Source: Ottowia flava (GTDB lineage: Bacteria; Pseudomonadota; Gammaproteobacteria; Burkholderiales; Burkholderiaceae_C). From it: DNA of 64,000 nucleotides. The notes beneath the pieces are model-generated. The model had not been told where the DNA came from. It did not search any database and saw nothing but the letters and a program-made list of their open reading frames with translations. The stretch covers positions 62,001-126,000 of the forward strand of contig NZ_VRUA01000007.1 of NCBI RefSeq assembly GCF_008017535.1, written 5' to 3'. This document shows positions 17,015-26,117 of the stretch, in pieces (position 1 is the stretch's first letter; each line of letters begins with the position of its first letter). Position numbers and translations under genes: made by a program.

Positions 17015-17129
17015 ACCCCAGCGAACGCCGTGTGCGGACCTGCGCCGCACACCGGCGTTGTCCCCCCTCCCGAAGCGCGCAGCGCGCAGAGAGAGGGGAG
17101 AAGGCGCGCAGCGCCACAGGGGGGTGTTC
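17015..17129. repeat. ~115-bp repeat, family 2, copy 2 (hairpin)
   Basis: Second copy of the element at 12360-12484. CCCCTC (17064-17069) can pair with GAGGGG (17093-17098); these bases differ from copy 1 in both arms, so pairing is kept by compensatory change. It lies between livG and livH. Confidence 0.8.
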
Positions 17130-17130
17130 A

Positions 17131-17979
17131 TCAGTGCTCCGTGCCCAGGTACGCCCGGATCACGTCTTCGTTGTTGCGCACCTCGTGCGGCGTGCCGTCA
17201 CCGATCTTCTTGCCGTAGTCCAGCACCACGACGCGGTCGCTGATGTCCATGACCACGCCCATGTCGTGCTCGATCAGCACGATGGTGGTGCCGAATTCGT
17301 CGTTCACGTCGAGGATGAAGCGGCTCATGTCCTGCTTTTCCTCGACGTTCATGCCGGCCATCGGCTCGTCGAGCAGCAGCACCTGCGGCTCCATCGCCAG
17401 CGCGCGGCCCAGGTCAACGCGCTTTTGCAGGCCGTAGGGCAGCTGGCCCACGGGCGTCTTGCGGTGCGCCTGGATTTCGAGAAAGTCGATGATGCGTTCG
17501 ACAAACTCGCGGTGGCGGATCTCTTCGCGCTCGGCCGGGCCGATGCGCAGCGCCTGCAGCAGCAGGTTGCTTTTGATCTTCAGGTTGCGCCCGGACATGA
17601 TGTTGTCCAGCACGCTCATGCCCTTGAACAAGGCCAGGTTCTGGAAGGTGCGCGCCACGCCCATTTCGGCCACCTGGCGGCTGTTCATGTGGCTGAAGGT
17701 TTGGCCGCGGAACGTGATGCTGCCTTCGCTGGGCACATACACGCCGTTGATGCAGTTGAGCATCGACGACTTGCCCGCGCCGTTGGGGCCGATGATGGCG
17801 CGGATCTCGTGCTCGCGCACGTTGAAGCTGATGTCGGTCAGCGCCTTCACGCCGCCGAAGCGCAGGCTGATGTTCTGGATGTCCAGAATCACGTCGCCGA
17901 TTTTCTTGATGCCAGATTCGGCTTCGGCGCTAGAACCATCAGCGCTATCAGCTACCATTTCAGGAGCAACCGTATTCAT
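17131..17979 (-). CDS. livG: Branched-chain amino acid-type ABC transporter ATP-binding protein (LivG)
   Basis: 282 residues. Walker A is GPNGAGKSS, the signature LPYGLQKRVDLGRALAMEP and Walker B VLLLDEPMAGMN. The first 25 or so residues (APEMVADSADGSSAEAESG) precede the normal LivG start at the ILDIQNISLRFGG strand and are encoded by a family-1 dispersed repeat. The start overlaps the stop of the ligase gene upstream (ATGA at 17976-17979), so translation is coupled. Confidence 0.92.
   Translation of the reverse strand: MNTVAPEMVADSADGSSAEAESGIKKIGDVILDIQNISLRFGGVKALTDISFNVREHEIRAIIGPNGAGKSSMLNCINGVYVPSEGSITFRGQTFSHMNSRQVAEMGVARTFQNLALFKGMSVLDNIMSGRNLKIKSNLLLQALRIGPAEREEIRHREFVERIIDFLEIQAHRKTPVGQLPYGLQKRVDLGRALAMEPQVLLLDEPMAGMNVEEKQDMSRFILDVNDEFGTTIVLIEHDMGVVMDISDRVVVLDYGKKIGDGTPHEVRNNEDVIRAYLGTEH
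17930..17972 (-). repeat. ~60-bp dispersed repeat, family 1, reverse copy inside livG 5' end
   Basis: On the minus strand: CCTGAAATGGTAGCTGATAG, then CGCTGATGGTTCTAGCGCC. It matches the family core (TAGCTG-x3-GCGC-x7-CTAG) and is read in frame as the N-terminal extension of LivG. Confidence 0.6.
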
Positions 17980-19910
17980 GCCGCGCTCCTCACCGCCGGG
18001 TAGGTCTTGGCGTCCAGCATCTTCAGCGTGGCGCTCACCTTGCCGGTGCGCCCGTCTTCGAACTTGACCGCGGTTTCGATGAACTGCTCAGGCCGCCCGC
18101 CGTACAGCGCATCGACCAGCACGCCGTATTTCTCGGCCACGAAGCCGCGGCGCACCTTGCGCGTGCGGGTCAGTTCATCGTCGTCCGGGTCCAGCTCCTT
18201 GTGCAGCACCAAAAAGCGCTTGATCTGCGTGTCGGCCATGCCGTCTTCGCTGGCCAGGTCGGCGTTCACCTGCTCGACGCATTCGGTCATCATCTTCAGC
18301 ACTTCGGGCTTGGCGGCCAGATCGACGTAACCGGCGTAGGGCAGGCCCTGGCGTTCCGCCCAGTTGCCGACGGCTTCAAAATCGATGTTGAGGAAGGCGC
18401 AGACGTTGTCCTTGCCGTGCCCGAAGCACACCGCTTCCTTGATCTGCGGGAAGAACTTGAGCTTGTTCTCGATGTAGTTGGGCGCGAACATGGCGCCGCC
18501 GGCCAGCTTGCCCACGTCCTTGGCGCGGTCGATGATGCGCAGGTGGCCATCGGCGTCCAGAACGCCGGCGTCACCGGTCTTGAAATAGCCGTTCTCGTCG
18601 ATCACCTCGGCCGTGGCGTCGGGGCGCTTGTAGTACTCCTTGAGCACCGACACGCCCTTGACCAGAACTTCGCCGTTGTCGGCGATCTTCAGTTCGATGC
18701 CGGGCGCGGCCTGGCCAACGCTGTTGAGCTTGACGTGGCCGTTCTGCTGGATGCAGACGTAGGCGCAGGTTTCGGTCTGGCCATACAGCTGCTTCAGGTT
18801 CACGCCGATTGAGCGGAAGAAGCGGAACAAATCCGGCCCGATGGCCGCGCCTGCCGTGTAGGCCACGCGGATGCGCGACAAGCCCATGGCGTTCTTCAGC
18901 GGGCCGTAGATCAGCACGTTGCCCAGGCCATACATCAGCCGGTCGCCAATGCCCACCGACTTGCCGTCCAGGATGTCGGAGCCCACGCGGCGCGCCACAT
19001 CCATGAACTTGCGGTGCAGCCACTGCTTGCTCTTGGCGGCGTCTTCCATGCGGATCGACACCGAGGTCAGCATGCCTTCAAACACGCGCGGCGGGGCGAA
19101 GTAGTACGTTGGCCCGATTTCGCGCATGTCGATGTTGATCGTCTCGCTCGACTCCGGGCAGTTGATGGTGAAGCCCGCCACCAGCCACTGCGCCAGCGAA
19201 AACAGATGGTCGCCCACCCAGGCTGGCGGCAGGTAGGAGAGCACGTCGTCGCGGCTGTTCAGCCCGTCGGTCTGCACGCCGCCTTCGGCCGAGCCGATGA
19301 AGCTGCGGTGCGTCTGGCAGACACCCTTGGGGCGCCCAGTGGTGCCCGAGGTGTAGAGGATGACGGACACGTCGTCCGGCTCGCCCGCGGCCAGCGCCTC
19401 GACGAAGAACTGCGGGTGCTGCTTCTCGTGCGCCTGGCCCAGGTCCATCAGCTCCTGCACGCTGATCAGGCCGGGCTGCGTGTAGTTGCGCAGGCCGCGC
19501 GGGTCGTCATAGACGATGTGCGTGAGGCCGGGCGCCTCGGCGCGCAGCTCCAGCATCTTGTCGACCTGTTCCTGGTTTTCGGCGAACACGAAGTGCACTT
19601 CCGCGTCCTGCAGCACGAAAGCCATCTCGGTCGCGACCGCGTCCTGGTACATCGGCACCGGCACGCCGCGCAGTGCCTGCACGGCCGGGAACATCAAATA
19701 CAGGTGCGGACGGTTGTCGCCCACGATGGCCAGATTGTCACCGGCGGCGAAGCCCAGCGCGCGCAGGCCGCCAGCCATCCAGCGCACTTCGTCGAGCGCG
19801 CGCTGCCAGCTCCAGGTCTGCCAGATGCCGTATTCCTTTTCGCGCAGCGCCGGGTCGTTCGGCCGTTCGCTGGCGTGCTTTTGCAGCAGGCGGGGAAAGG
19901 TGGTCGCCAT
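17976..19910 (-). CDS. Long-chain acyl-CoA synthetase-like AMP-binding ligase
   Basis: 644 residues, the large FadD15/AAE type. The P-loop is VILYTSGTTGRPKG, followed by LSYLPPAWVGDHLF and a hinge NGYFKTGDAGVLDADGHLRIIDRAKDVGKLAGG. It is the first gene of the liv-type operon and overlaps livG. The start at 19910 was chosen over 19952 because MATTFPRLLQKHA fits the family. Likely role: trapping an imported acid as its CoA thioester. Confidence 0.9.
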   Translation of the reverse strand: MATTFPRLLQKHASERPNDPALREKEYGIWQTWSWQRALDEVRWMAGGLRALGFAAGDNLAIVGDNRPHLYLMFPAVQALRGVPVPMYQDAVATEMAFVLQDAEVHFVFAENQEQVDKMLELRAEAPGLTHIVYDDPRGLRNYTQPGLISVQELMDLGQAHEKQHPQFFVEALAAGEPDDVSVILYTSGTTGRPKGVCQTHRSFIGSAEGGVQTDGLNSRDDVLSYLPPAWVGDHLFSLAQWLVAGFTINCPESSETINIDMREIGPTYYFAPPRVFEGMLTSVSIRMEDAAKSKQWLHRKFMDVARRVGSDILDGKSVGIGDRLMYGLGNVLIYGPLKNAMGLSRIRVAYTAGAAIGPDLFRFFRSIGVNLKQLYGQTETCAYVCIQQNGHVKLNSVGQAAPGIELKIADNGEVLVKGVSVLKEYYKRPDATAEVIDENGYFKTGDAGVLDADGHLRIIDRAKDVGKLAGGAMFAPNYIENKLKFFPQIKEAVCFGHGKDNVCAFLNIDFEAVGNWAERQGLPYAGYVDLAAKPEVLKMMTECVEQVNADLASEDGMADTQIKRFLVLHKELDPDDDELTRTRKVRRGFVAEKYGVLVDALYGGRPEQFIETAVKFEDGRTGKVSATLKMLDAKTYPAVRSAA

Positions 19911-19968
19911 GGGCGATGTGTCTCCTGTGGCGAGGTGCTGGCACAGCCGCACCTACGAATTGAACCGG

Positions 19969-20046
19969 ATGTTACGACTCTACTTTGACGTCAGGTTGTC
20001 ATTTCAACGACAATTTGCGGTCCGTTTGACGGGGGTTTTCCCTCGC
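19969..20046. promoter_or_regulatory. Shared control block, copy A (upstream of ligase-liv operon)
   Basis: A ~78-bp stretch that aligns without gaps to 28141-28218; about two thirds of positions are identical. Identical parts are ATGTTACGA at the start, TTGACGT, the palindrome TTGTC-N8-GACA (19996-20012) and TTTTCCCT near the end, all at the same offsets. It begins 58 bp upstream of the minus-strand ligase gene. It probably binds one regulator controlling both loci. Confidence 0.7.
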
Positions 20047-20132
20047 ACTGTCCGCCCTGTCCGGCGTTTCAGATGGAACATTCCTGTGCGTTCGCCCCCC
20101 TAGAATGCGGCAACTTTTGACGCTGAAATGCA

Positions 20133-21884
20133 GTGCACCCGATGCACCGCACGCCAAGATTCAGGTGCCCACCCTCCATGCTCCGTCAGCTGCGCCTGCA
20201 CGCTCTTCCTGTCATGTTGGCCTTGGTCGTCCCCTTCGGGGTTCGGAGCGCCGTGCTTTCCGTCTGCCCGCTGAAGGGTGCCACCGATGAGCCCAACAGG
20301 CGGACGCAACTGCTGGCGGAATCGCCTATGCAAAACTGGGCATTGAACCTGCACGATGGTGCACAACAACCTGGTGAAACCGCCTGCGCCAGCCTCCAAC
20401 TGCCTGTGGATGCCAGCGCCGTACAGTGGAGCACCCTGCTCGCGTCGGACGACCCCCTGCTCACGGCTCACACACTGACCCTGCAGGGCACCGCCAGAGG
20501 CGCAGCATTTGACGTCAGCGAGGTTTTCACCAGCGGCGACGAGCCCCCTGAACCAGCCGACAGCAGTTCAGCACCATCAACAGGGCCTGTACCGGCATGG
20601 CAAGCCTTCGGCCGCGAAGAGCGTGCGCGCGTCCAATCAGATGGCCGGCTGGTGTGTGCTGCCGGTCAGGCACCGGCGGGTTTTTTCGCCCGACTGCCGC
20701 CTGCGTCGTCTCCAGGCGGTCAGCCCGTCTTGCAGGTCGTGGCTCGCGGACGTGGTCAGTTTCAGATAGGCATGTCCGATCCTGACCGGCTGGCGCGCGA
20801 ATCACCCCTCGCGCTGGGAACGCTGTCCGCGAACAAGGATTGGCGCGTGCACGAACTTACGCCCCTGGCGCCCCAGGCGGAATGGACCGCCGTTTCCATC
20901 GCCTGCCCCAACGTCGAAGCGGAACTGGAGGTGCGCTCACTGGCACTGCACGCCGGTCGCCAGCAACGGGCTGCGTGGATGTGGTCACCGGCACTGTGGC
21001 AAAGCTCGCCAGACCAAATTTGGACGTGGGTCACGGCCCATCGCCTCAACACGGTGATGATCACGGTGCCAGTTCAGCAGGAACGGGTGGCCAACGCAGA
21101 TGTACTACAGCGCTTCCTGATCGAGGCCACACGACGGAACGTAGCAGTCTGGGCAGTGGCAGGCGACCCGCGTGATGTCCTGCCATCCAGCCATGTGGCA
21201 TTGCGCGCACGCTTGGCGGCGTACCGCGACTACAACCAGACAGCGGCCGCGAGTGCCCGGCTCGCGGGCGTGCAGTTGGACATCGAGCCTTACCTTCTGC
21301 CAGGCTACCGACTGAATCCCCGTGCCTGGCGCGACGCTTACCTGGGAACCGTTCAGGCTGCCCGTGAGGAGTTGGGCGCGGCGATCCCTTTGGACATGGT
21401 GGTGCCCGTCTGGTGGGGGACAGACAGACATTGGGGGCCTGGCTGGCTCGACGCCTTGGTTTCATCCGGCGTCAGCCTCACTGTCATGAACTATCGAACC
21501 AACGAGGCTGCCCTGATAAAGGGTGCCGCCCCGTTTCTGGACTGGGGAACGCGTTACCGCCGGCCGGTGACCATGGCGTTGGAGTTAGGCCCCATCCCCG
21601 ACGAAACCCGACGGGCGTTTGCCCGCGGTCAAGGCCAGGGTGAGCTGTGGGCATTGGCCTTGGGACAACACACTGCGCTGATCCTGTTCAACCGACCTGT
21701 GGAAGGCTTAAAGGGGTCTGCGTGGCAATACCGGAACAGCCGAAATTTCTCTGGAACGCATGTGACTTTCGAACGGAAACCGGCTCAACTGCAGCAAAGT
21801 GTCGAGCATCTGCTGCCCACATGGGCGGCATGGGAGGGGTTTCGGGGCATCGCCATTCATGGTCTGGACGTGACACCAAAGTGA
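20133..21884 (+). CDS. Exported glycoside-hydrolase-like protein (TIM-barrel, GH18-type features)
   Basis: 583 residues from the first ATG; the ATG at 20178 would begin directly at a signal peptide (MLRQLRLHALPVMLALVVPF) and may be the real start. Residues ~60-275 look like a beta-rich domain. From ~280 a barrel follows with GVQLDIEPY (379-387) and VMNYRT (451-456), which resemble the DxE and MxY motifs of GH18-like hydrolases, plus GIAIHGLD near the end. I did not recognise the family. It stands at the head of a glycan-synthesis gene set (receiver, YaiO, HEAT, GT2), so trimming of a secreted polysaccharide in the periplasm is a reasonable guess. Confidence 0.75.
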   Translation: MHPMHRTPRFRCPPSMLRQLRLHALPVMLALVVPFGVRSAVLSVCPLKGATDEPNRRTQLLAESPMQNWALNLHDGAQQPGETACASLQLPVDASAVQWSTLLASDDPLLTAHTLTLQGTARGAAFDVSEVFTSGDEPPEPADSSSAPSTGPVPAWQAFGREERARVQSDGRLVCAAGQAPAGFFARLPPASSPGGQPVLQVVARGRGQFQIGMSDPDRLARESPLALGTLSANKDWRVHELTPLAPQAEWTAVSIACPNVEAELEVRSLALHAGRQQRAAWMWSPALWQSSPDQIWTWVTAHRLNTVMITVPVQQERVANADVLQRFLIEATRRNVAVWAVAGDPRDVLPSSHVALRARLAAYRDYNQTAAASARLAGVQLDIEPYLLPGYRLNPRAWRDAYLGTVQAAREELGAAIPLDMVVPVWWGTDRHWGPGWLDALVSSGVSLTVMNYRTNEAALIKGAAPFLDWGTRYRRPVTMALELGPIPDETRRAFARGQGQGELWALALGQHTALILFNRPVEGLKGSAWQYRNSRNFSGTHVTFERKPAQLQQSVEHLLPTWAAWEGFRGIAIHGLDVTPK

Positions 21885-21968
21885 ACTCAGCGCAAACCCC
21901 CCCTATTGCTACTGCCCATGTCATAATTTTTATTAATTCATTTTCAGTACTTCTCTTTTTGAAAATCA
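21885..21968 (+). promoter_or_regulatory. AT-rich gap, likely promoter of receiver-YaiO-HEAT-GT2-crp genes
   Basis: 84 bp that are much richer in A+T than the surroundings (CATAATTTTTATTAATTCAT at about 21920-21940). It is the only sizeable gap between the glycosidase-like gene and the tightly overlapping genes that follow. The precise promoter elements are not certain. Confidence 0.4.
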
Positions 21969-22358
21969 ATGACTGATTTGGTGGCTCCGGACATTCTGAT
22001 CGTCGAAGACGACTCCTTGGCCGCGGATCTGCTGAAATTCGTGCTGGAGCGCGACGGCTACCGGGTAGCGCATGTGTCGGACGGTCGGGCCGCACGCCGC
22101 GCGATCGAGACCCAGGTGCCACCGCGCTTGGCTGTGATCGACATCGACTTGCCTTACCACGATGGCTATGAGTTGATCCAGGCGATCCGGGTGCAGCCCG
22201 CTTGGCGTCACCTGCCGATCCTCATGATTTCGTCCCAGAATTCTGAACGCGACATCGCCCGCGCGCTTGACGAAGGCGCCGATGACTTCGTGGTCAAGCC
22301 ATTTCAGATTGAGGTGCTGAAAGCACGGGTGCGGCTTCTACTGCGTCGCGGACGATGA
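21969..22358 (+). CDS. Stand-alone response-regulator receiver protein
   Basis: 129 residues forming only a CheY-like receiver domain: acidic pocket VEDD (12-15), phosphoacceptor D58 in VIDIDLP, Ser in ISSQ and the conserved Lys in VVKPF. There is no output domain. It overlaps the next gene by ATGA (22355-22358). No histidine kinase is encoded nearby. It probably controls the glycan machinery by protein-protein contact, possibly with the HEAT-repeat protein or the synthase. Confidence 0.9.
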   Translation: MTDLVAPDILIVEDDSLAADLLKFVLERDGYRVAHVSDGRAARRAIETQVPPRLAVIDIDLPYHDGYELIQAIRVQPAWRHLPILMISSQNSERDIARALDEGADDFVVKPFQIEVLKARVRLLLRRGR

Positions 22359-23518
22359 AAGCGCTGGCCACTTCCGTCTTGACCTTCAGCCTGCTCGCGC
22401 TGGGTAGCCATGGCTATGCGGCGCCATCGACCGAGGGCACTGCAACGGAGCTGGAGTTTCAGGCGCGCGCCCGGCTCGCGCGACAGGCCGACGATCCAGC
22501 GGCCTTGGCCGATCTGGCACGCGCCCTCGCCTGGCAGGAGCGCTGGGACGAGGCTCAGGCTCTGTACGAGCGGCTGCTGAGAGCGACGCCCGACGATGCC
22601 GACCATCTGCTCGGGCTGGCGCAGATCTGGAAAGGCCGGGGGCACCCGGATCGGGCGCTGCCACTGCTTCGGCGCGCCCGAGCGCTGGCGCCCGACTATC
22701 AGGACGTGTGGCAGAGCGAGATTCAGGCCCTTTCGGCGTCTGGCCAGCCTGAGCAGGCGCGCAAATTGAAAGAGCTGGCGCACCAGCGCTTTCCAGACGC
22801 CGCCTGGGCGGCTGCGCCACCCACCTCAATGCGTCCGGCCACGACGGTCTCGGTGGACACCGAGTTCGCTCGACTGTCGGGCGCCCGTGGAGACCGGCGC
22901 GAACAGGTGCTACACGTTGTGCACCAGTGGCGCCCTCGCACCAACGTCTTTGGAGGCGTCATCCGGACCCAGCAATTGGGAACACTTGACCGTTACTTCT
23001 ACGCTGGTACTACTCTCCCTTGGGGTCCCGGCAGCACCTTGCAACTGGAGCTAGGCGGCAGTTCGACCCACCATATCGCGCCGAAGCAGCGGCTCGGCGT
23101 GCAATGGCAGGTCCAACCTGGCAGCGGTTGGGATCTCGGTGTCGGCTGGCGACTTTCCCGGTACGACACTGCCACCGCTCGCCTTTGGCAACTGAGCGCC
23201 GACAGGTATTGGGGATCGCACCAATGGGGCTACACGGTCTATCTGGGTAGCGCGCGCGGAGCCAACGCGGTGTCACACAAACTCATGTGGACCTACCATC
23301 TGAGCGACCACGACCGCATCGGCATTTCCCTGAGCCATGGACATGAGATTGAAGCGGAAGGCGCGCGGCTGTCGCGCACCCAGGTTCGGTCCGCTTCTCT
23401 CTCCGGCCACCATCGGCTGACCGATGCGTGGGCTGCCACCTGGACGCTCGGCTGGCTCCAATACCAACCCGGCTACCTTCGCCGTGGCGCGCATGTGGGG
23501 CTTAGATATACCTTCTGA
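22355..23518 (+). CDS. YaiO family outer-membrane beta-barrel protein with TPR domain
   Basis: 387 residues. Signal peptide MKALATSVLTFSLLALGS, cleaved after YAA. TPR-like helices span about 35-150 (LARALAWQERWDEAQALYERLL; LGLAQIWKGRGHPDRALPLL). From about 165 alternating beta-strands end in the outer-membrane signature VGLRYTF with C-terminal Phe. The layout matches YaiO and resembles the TPR-plus-barrel glycan export porins (PgaA, PelB, NfrA). It is likely the outer-membrane exit for the polymer made by the GT2 protein. Confidence 0.88.
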   Translation: MKALATSVLTFSLLALGSHGYAAPSTEGTATELEFQARARLARQADDPAALADLARALAWQERWDEAQALYERLLRATPDDADHLLGLAQIWKGRGHPDRALPLLRRARALAPDYQDVWQSEIQALSASGQPEQARKLKELAHQRFPDAAWAAAPPTSMRPATTVSVDTEFARLSGARGDRREQVLHVVHQWRPRTNVFGGVIRTQQLGTLDRYFYAGTTLPWGPGSTLQLELGGSSTHHIAPKQRLGVQWQVQPGSGWDLGVGWRLSRYDTATARLWQLSADRYWGSHQWGYTVYLGSARGANAVSHKLMWTYHLSDHDRIGISLSHGHEIEAEGARLSRTQVRSASLSGHHRLTDAWAATWTLGWLQYQPGYLRRGAHVGLRYTF

Positions 23519-24566
23519 CAGCACATCGTTGGTCTTCACGATCGCGATCGTGACCACGCTGGCAAGCTTGGTACTGCTGCTGCTGTGCGGGCTGGTCCAG
23601 ATCCGGAAACGCCGCCAGATGTTGCGCGTCGCGGAAATCCATGCCCAGTGGCGACCGATCTTCCTGCACGCCATCGAGGGCGAGCGGTCCGAGTTACCCC
23701 GGGGCAAGGCGCAGCGCTCTGTGGTCGTGGTGCAGCTTTGGCTCCAGCTCGCGGAGCTGATCCGTGGTACCGCGCAAGCACGGCTGGCGGCGTTCGCTCA
23801 CGACCTCGGGTTCGAGCACGCGGCCCTGCGCTGGCTTTCATCCCGCGCCCTGCGTCGTCGCATGCTGGGTGTGGCGGTGCTGGGCCTCATGCGTTCCCAC
23901 GCAGGCATCGCGCCGCTGGCGCGGATGGTGCGCGACCCGGACCCGGTGCTGTCCGTGCTCGCCATGCGCAGCCTGCTGTTGATCGACGCCGCAGCACACC
24001 TGCGGCACTGCTTGCCCGATATCGCGATGCGTGAGGACTGGCCGCTGATCCGGGTGGCCGCGGTGCTGGCCGAACTGCCATCTGAAGTGGTTCATCCACT
24101 GTTTCGCAAGGCCTTGCAGGACCACCGTAGCAAGGGTTCAGTGCGCCTGCTTCAACTTCTGCAAACCGCACGGATTGAAGGGGACAAACCCACCCTGGAG
24201 CGCTTTCTCTTGCTGATCCAGCCGGCCGAAGTGCTGGTGGCCGCACTCAAGGCGACCCGGTCGCCCCAACTGGTGCGCGCGGTACGGGGCCTGATCGGGC
24301 ACCCGAACGCGGAAGTTCGCACGCACGTTGCGATAGCGCTGGCGCGCATCGGCACGCGCGACGATGCGCTGCGCCTTGCACTCATGCTGTCCGATGAGTC
24401 GTGGGCTGTGCGCTACCAGGCGGCGGTCGCCCTGACGCGCTTGCCCAATCTGGCCCGCAGCCACCTCCGCTTGCTTCTGTCCGCCCTGGTGAACACGCAA
24501 GCCACCGCGATCATCAATCAGGCGCTGGCCGAACGCGACGCGCTGCGACGCTTCCGGACGACATGA
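23493..24566 (+). CDS. Membrane-anchored HEAT-repeat protein
   Basis: 357 residues from the ATG at 23493, which overlaps the YaiO gene by 26 bp; a longer ORF starts at 23424. One membrane segment lies at residues ~13-37 (SLVFTIAIVTTLASLVLLLL), followed by a basic stretch. The rest is alpha-helical HEAT-type repeats (LGVAVLGLMRSHAGIAPLARM; PNAEVRTHVAIALARIGTRDDALRLALM; SWAVRYQAAVALTRLPNLARSH). The repeats face the cytoplasm if the N-terminus is outside. It ends in an ATGA overlap with the synthase gene. Likely role: scaffold or regulator bound to the synthase. Confidence 0.85.
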   Translation: MWGLDIPSDSTSLVFTIAIVTTLASLVLLLLCGLVQIRKRRQMLRVAEIHAQWRPIFLHAIEGERSELPRGKAQRSVVVVQLWLQLAELIRGTAQARLAAFAHDLGFEHAALRWLSSRALRRRMLGVAVLGLMRSHAGIAPLARMVRDPDPVLSVLAMRSLLLIDAAAHLRHCLPDIAMREDWPLIRVAAVLAELPSEVVHPLFRKALQDHRSKGSVRLLQLLQTARIEGDKPTLERFLLLIQPAEVLVAALKATRSPQLVRAVRGLIGHPNAEVRTHVAIALARIGTRDDALRLALMLSDESWAVRYQAAVALTRLPNLARSHLRLLLSALVNTQATAIINQALAERDALRRFRTT

Positions 24567-26095
24567 GCATGTGGGAATGGGCGACCCACCCGGCATGGCA
24601 CCACCTCTTCAACGTGGTGCAGTGGCTGTTCATCGCCTACGTGATGGCCCTGTTGTTGGCCAACCTGACACTGGCGGCCTTCGCCTGGCGCGCGGTGCGG
24701 CGTCATCGCGACACGCTCGAGTGGAACCTTCTGCCGCAAGCGCACGGCGAGTTCAACCTGCCGGTGAGCCTGCTGGTGCCCGCCTTCAACGAGGTGGCCG
24801 GCATCGCGGCCTCCGTCCGCTCGCTTCTGTTGCTGGAGTATCCACGCTACGAGATCCTGGTGATCAACGATGGTTCGACCGATGGCACGCTACCCGAACT
24901 CATTGAACATTTCGACCTCGTTCCATTCCCCGAGGTCAACCACCTGCGCATCCCATGCGCCACCATTCACGCCGTGTACCGCTCGCGCCGATACCCCAAC
25001 CTGCGAGTGATAGACAAGCGCAACGGCGGCAAGGCGGATGCGCTGAACGCGGGTATCAATTGCGCAAATTACCCTCTCGTCTGCGCGGTCGATGGCGACT
25101 CGATCCTGCGGCGCGACGCACTGACGCGCGCCGTTAAGCCGTTCCTGGAAGACTCACGCACCATCGTTGCGGGCGCGTCGATTGGCATCGCCAACGGTTG
25201 CCGCATCAGCGGCGGCCAACTGGAGGCGGTGGACATCGGCACCAGCTTCTTCGCACGCATGCAGGTGTTGGAGTACCTGCGGGGCTTTTTGCTAGCGCGC
25301 ATGGGCTGGTCCCCACTCAACGCCATCCTCATCGTTTCCGGCGCGTTTGGGGTGTTCAACAAGGAGGTAGTGGTGCGTGCCGGCGGCTACCGAACGCGCA
25401 CTATCGGCGAGGACATGGAACTCATCGTGCGGCTTCACCACGACTTTCGCCGTGGCCGCACGCCCTACCGCATCGCCAGCGTGCCCGAGCCCTTGTGTTG
25501 GACCGAGGCGCCCGAGATCCTGTCGGTGCTGCGCAGTCAGCGCACGCGCTGGCAGCGCGGCCTGGCCGAAAGCCTGGCGCTGCACCGTTCTTTGGTGCTG
25601 GCCCCGCGCTCTGGCGCGGTGGGGTGGGCCGCACTGCCACACTACGTGGCGTTCGAGTTGGTGGGGCCGGTCATCGAGCTGGGCGGATCGGGGCTGCTGC
25701 TGATCGGCGCCGTGCTCGGCTGGGTGCACTGGCCGGCTTTTTTTGCCACCGTGTTCTTTGCCATGAGCGCTGGTGCCATGATCACGGCGCTGGCACTGCT
25801 GCTGGAAACCACCGCCACGGCGCTCTACCCGCGCCCGCGGCAGATCCTCCTGCTGGCCGCCTATAGCTGGCTTGAGAACCTCGGCTACCGGCAGTTGGTG
25901 GTTGTCTGGCGCATTCAGGGTCTGTGGCACTGGGCCCGCGGTGCTCAGCATCAATGGGGCACGATGACACGCCAGGCCGCCCTGGGCGACGTGACGCGGC
26001 CCGCCGATCTGCACGCGCTGTACGATCCGGAGGAGTTCGACGCTGAAAGCCTGCGGCGAGTGCAGGCCGCCATCGCGCGGACCCGGCGCATTTAA
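24563..26095 (+). CDS. Processive family 2 glycosyltransferase, membrane polysaccharide synthase
   Basis: 510 residues. One N-terminal membrane helix (~19-42), then a GT2 domain with D103 (NDGST), the DGD motif at 177-179, the catalytic GEDME (282-286) and Q326-x3-W330 (QRTRW), as in cellulose and PNAG synthases. Two or three helices follow (about 364-388 and 392-415). There is no PilZ domain. It should polymerise a sugar nucleotide and pass the chain across the inner membrane. The start at 24563 (ATGA overlap) was chosen over an upstream ORF start at 24401. Confidence 0.92.
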   Translation: MSMWEWATHPAWHHLFNVVQWLFIAYVMALLLANLTLAAFAWRAVRRHRDTLEWNLLPQAHGEFNLPVSLLVPAFNEVAGIAASVRSLLLLEYPRYEILVINDGSTDGTLPELIEHFDLVPFPEVNHLRIPCATIHAVYRSRRYPNLRVIDKRNGGKADALNAGINCANYPLVCAVDGDSILRRDALTRAVKPFLEDSRTIVAGASIGIANGCRISGGQLEAVDIGTSFFARMQVLEYLRGFLLARMGWSPLNAILIVSGAFGVFNKEVVVRAGGYRTRTIGEDMELIVRLHHDFRRGRTPYRIASVPEPLCWTEAPEILSVLRSQRTRWQRGLAESLALHRSLVLAPRSGAVGWAALPHYVAFELVGPVIELGGSGLLLIGAVLGWVHWPAFFATVFFAMSAGAMITALALLLETTATALYPRPRQILLLAAYSWLENLGYRQLVVVWRIQGLWHWARGAQHQWGTMTRQAALGDVTRPADLHALYDPEEFDAESLRRVQAAIARTRRI

Positions 26096-26117
26096 GTCCG
26101 CAGCACCCGACTCCGCC

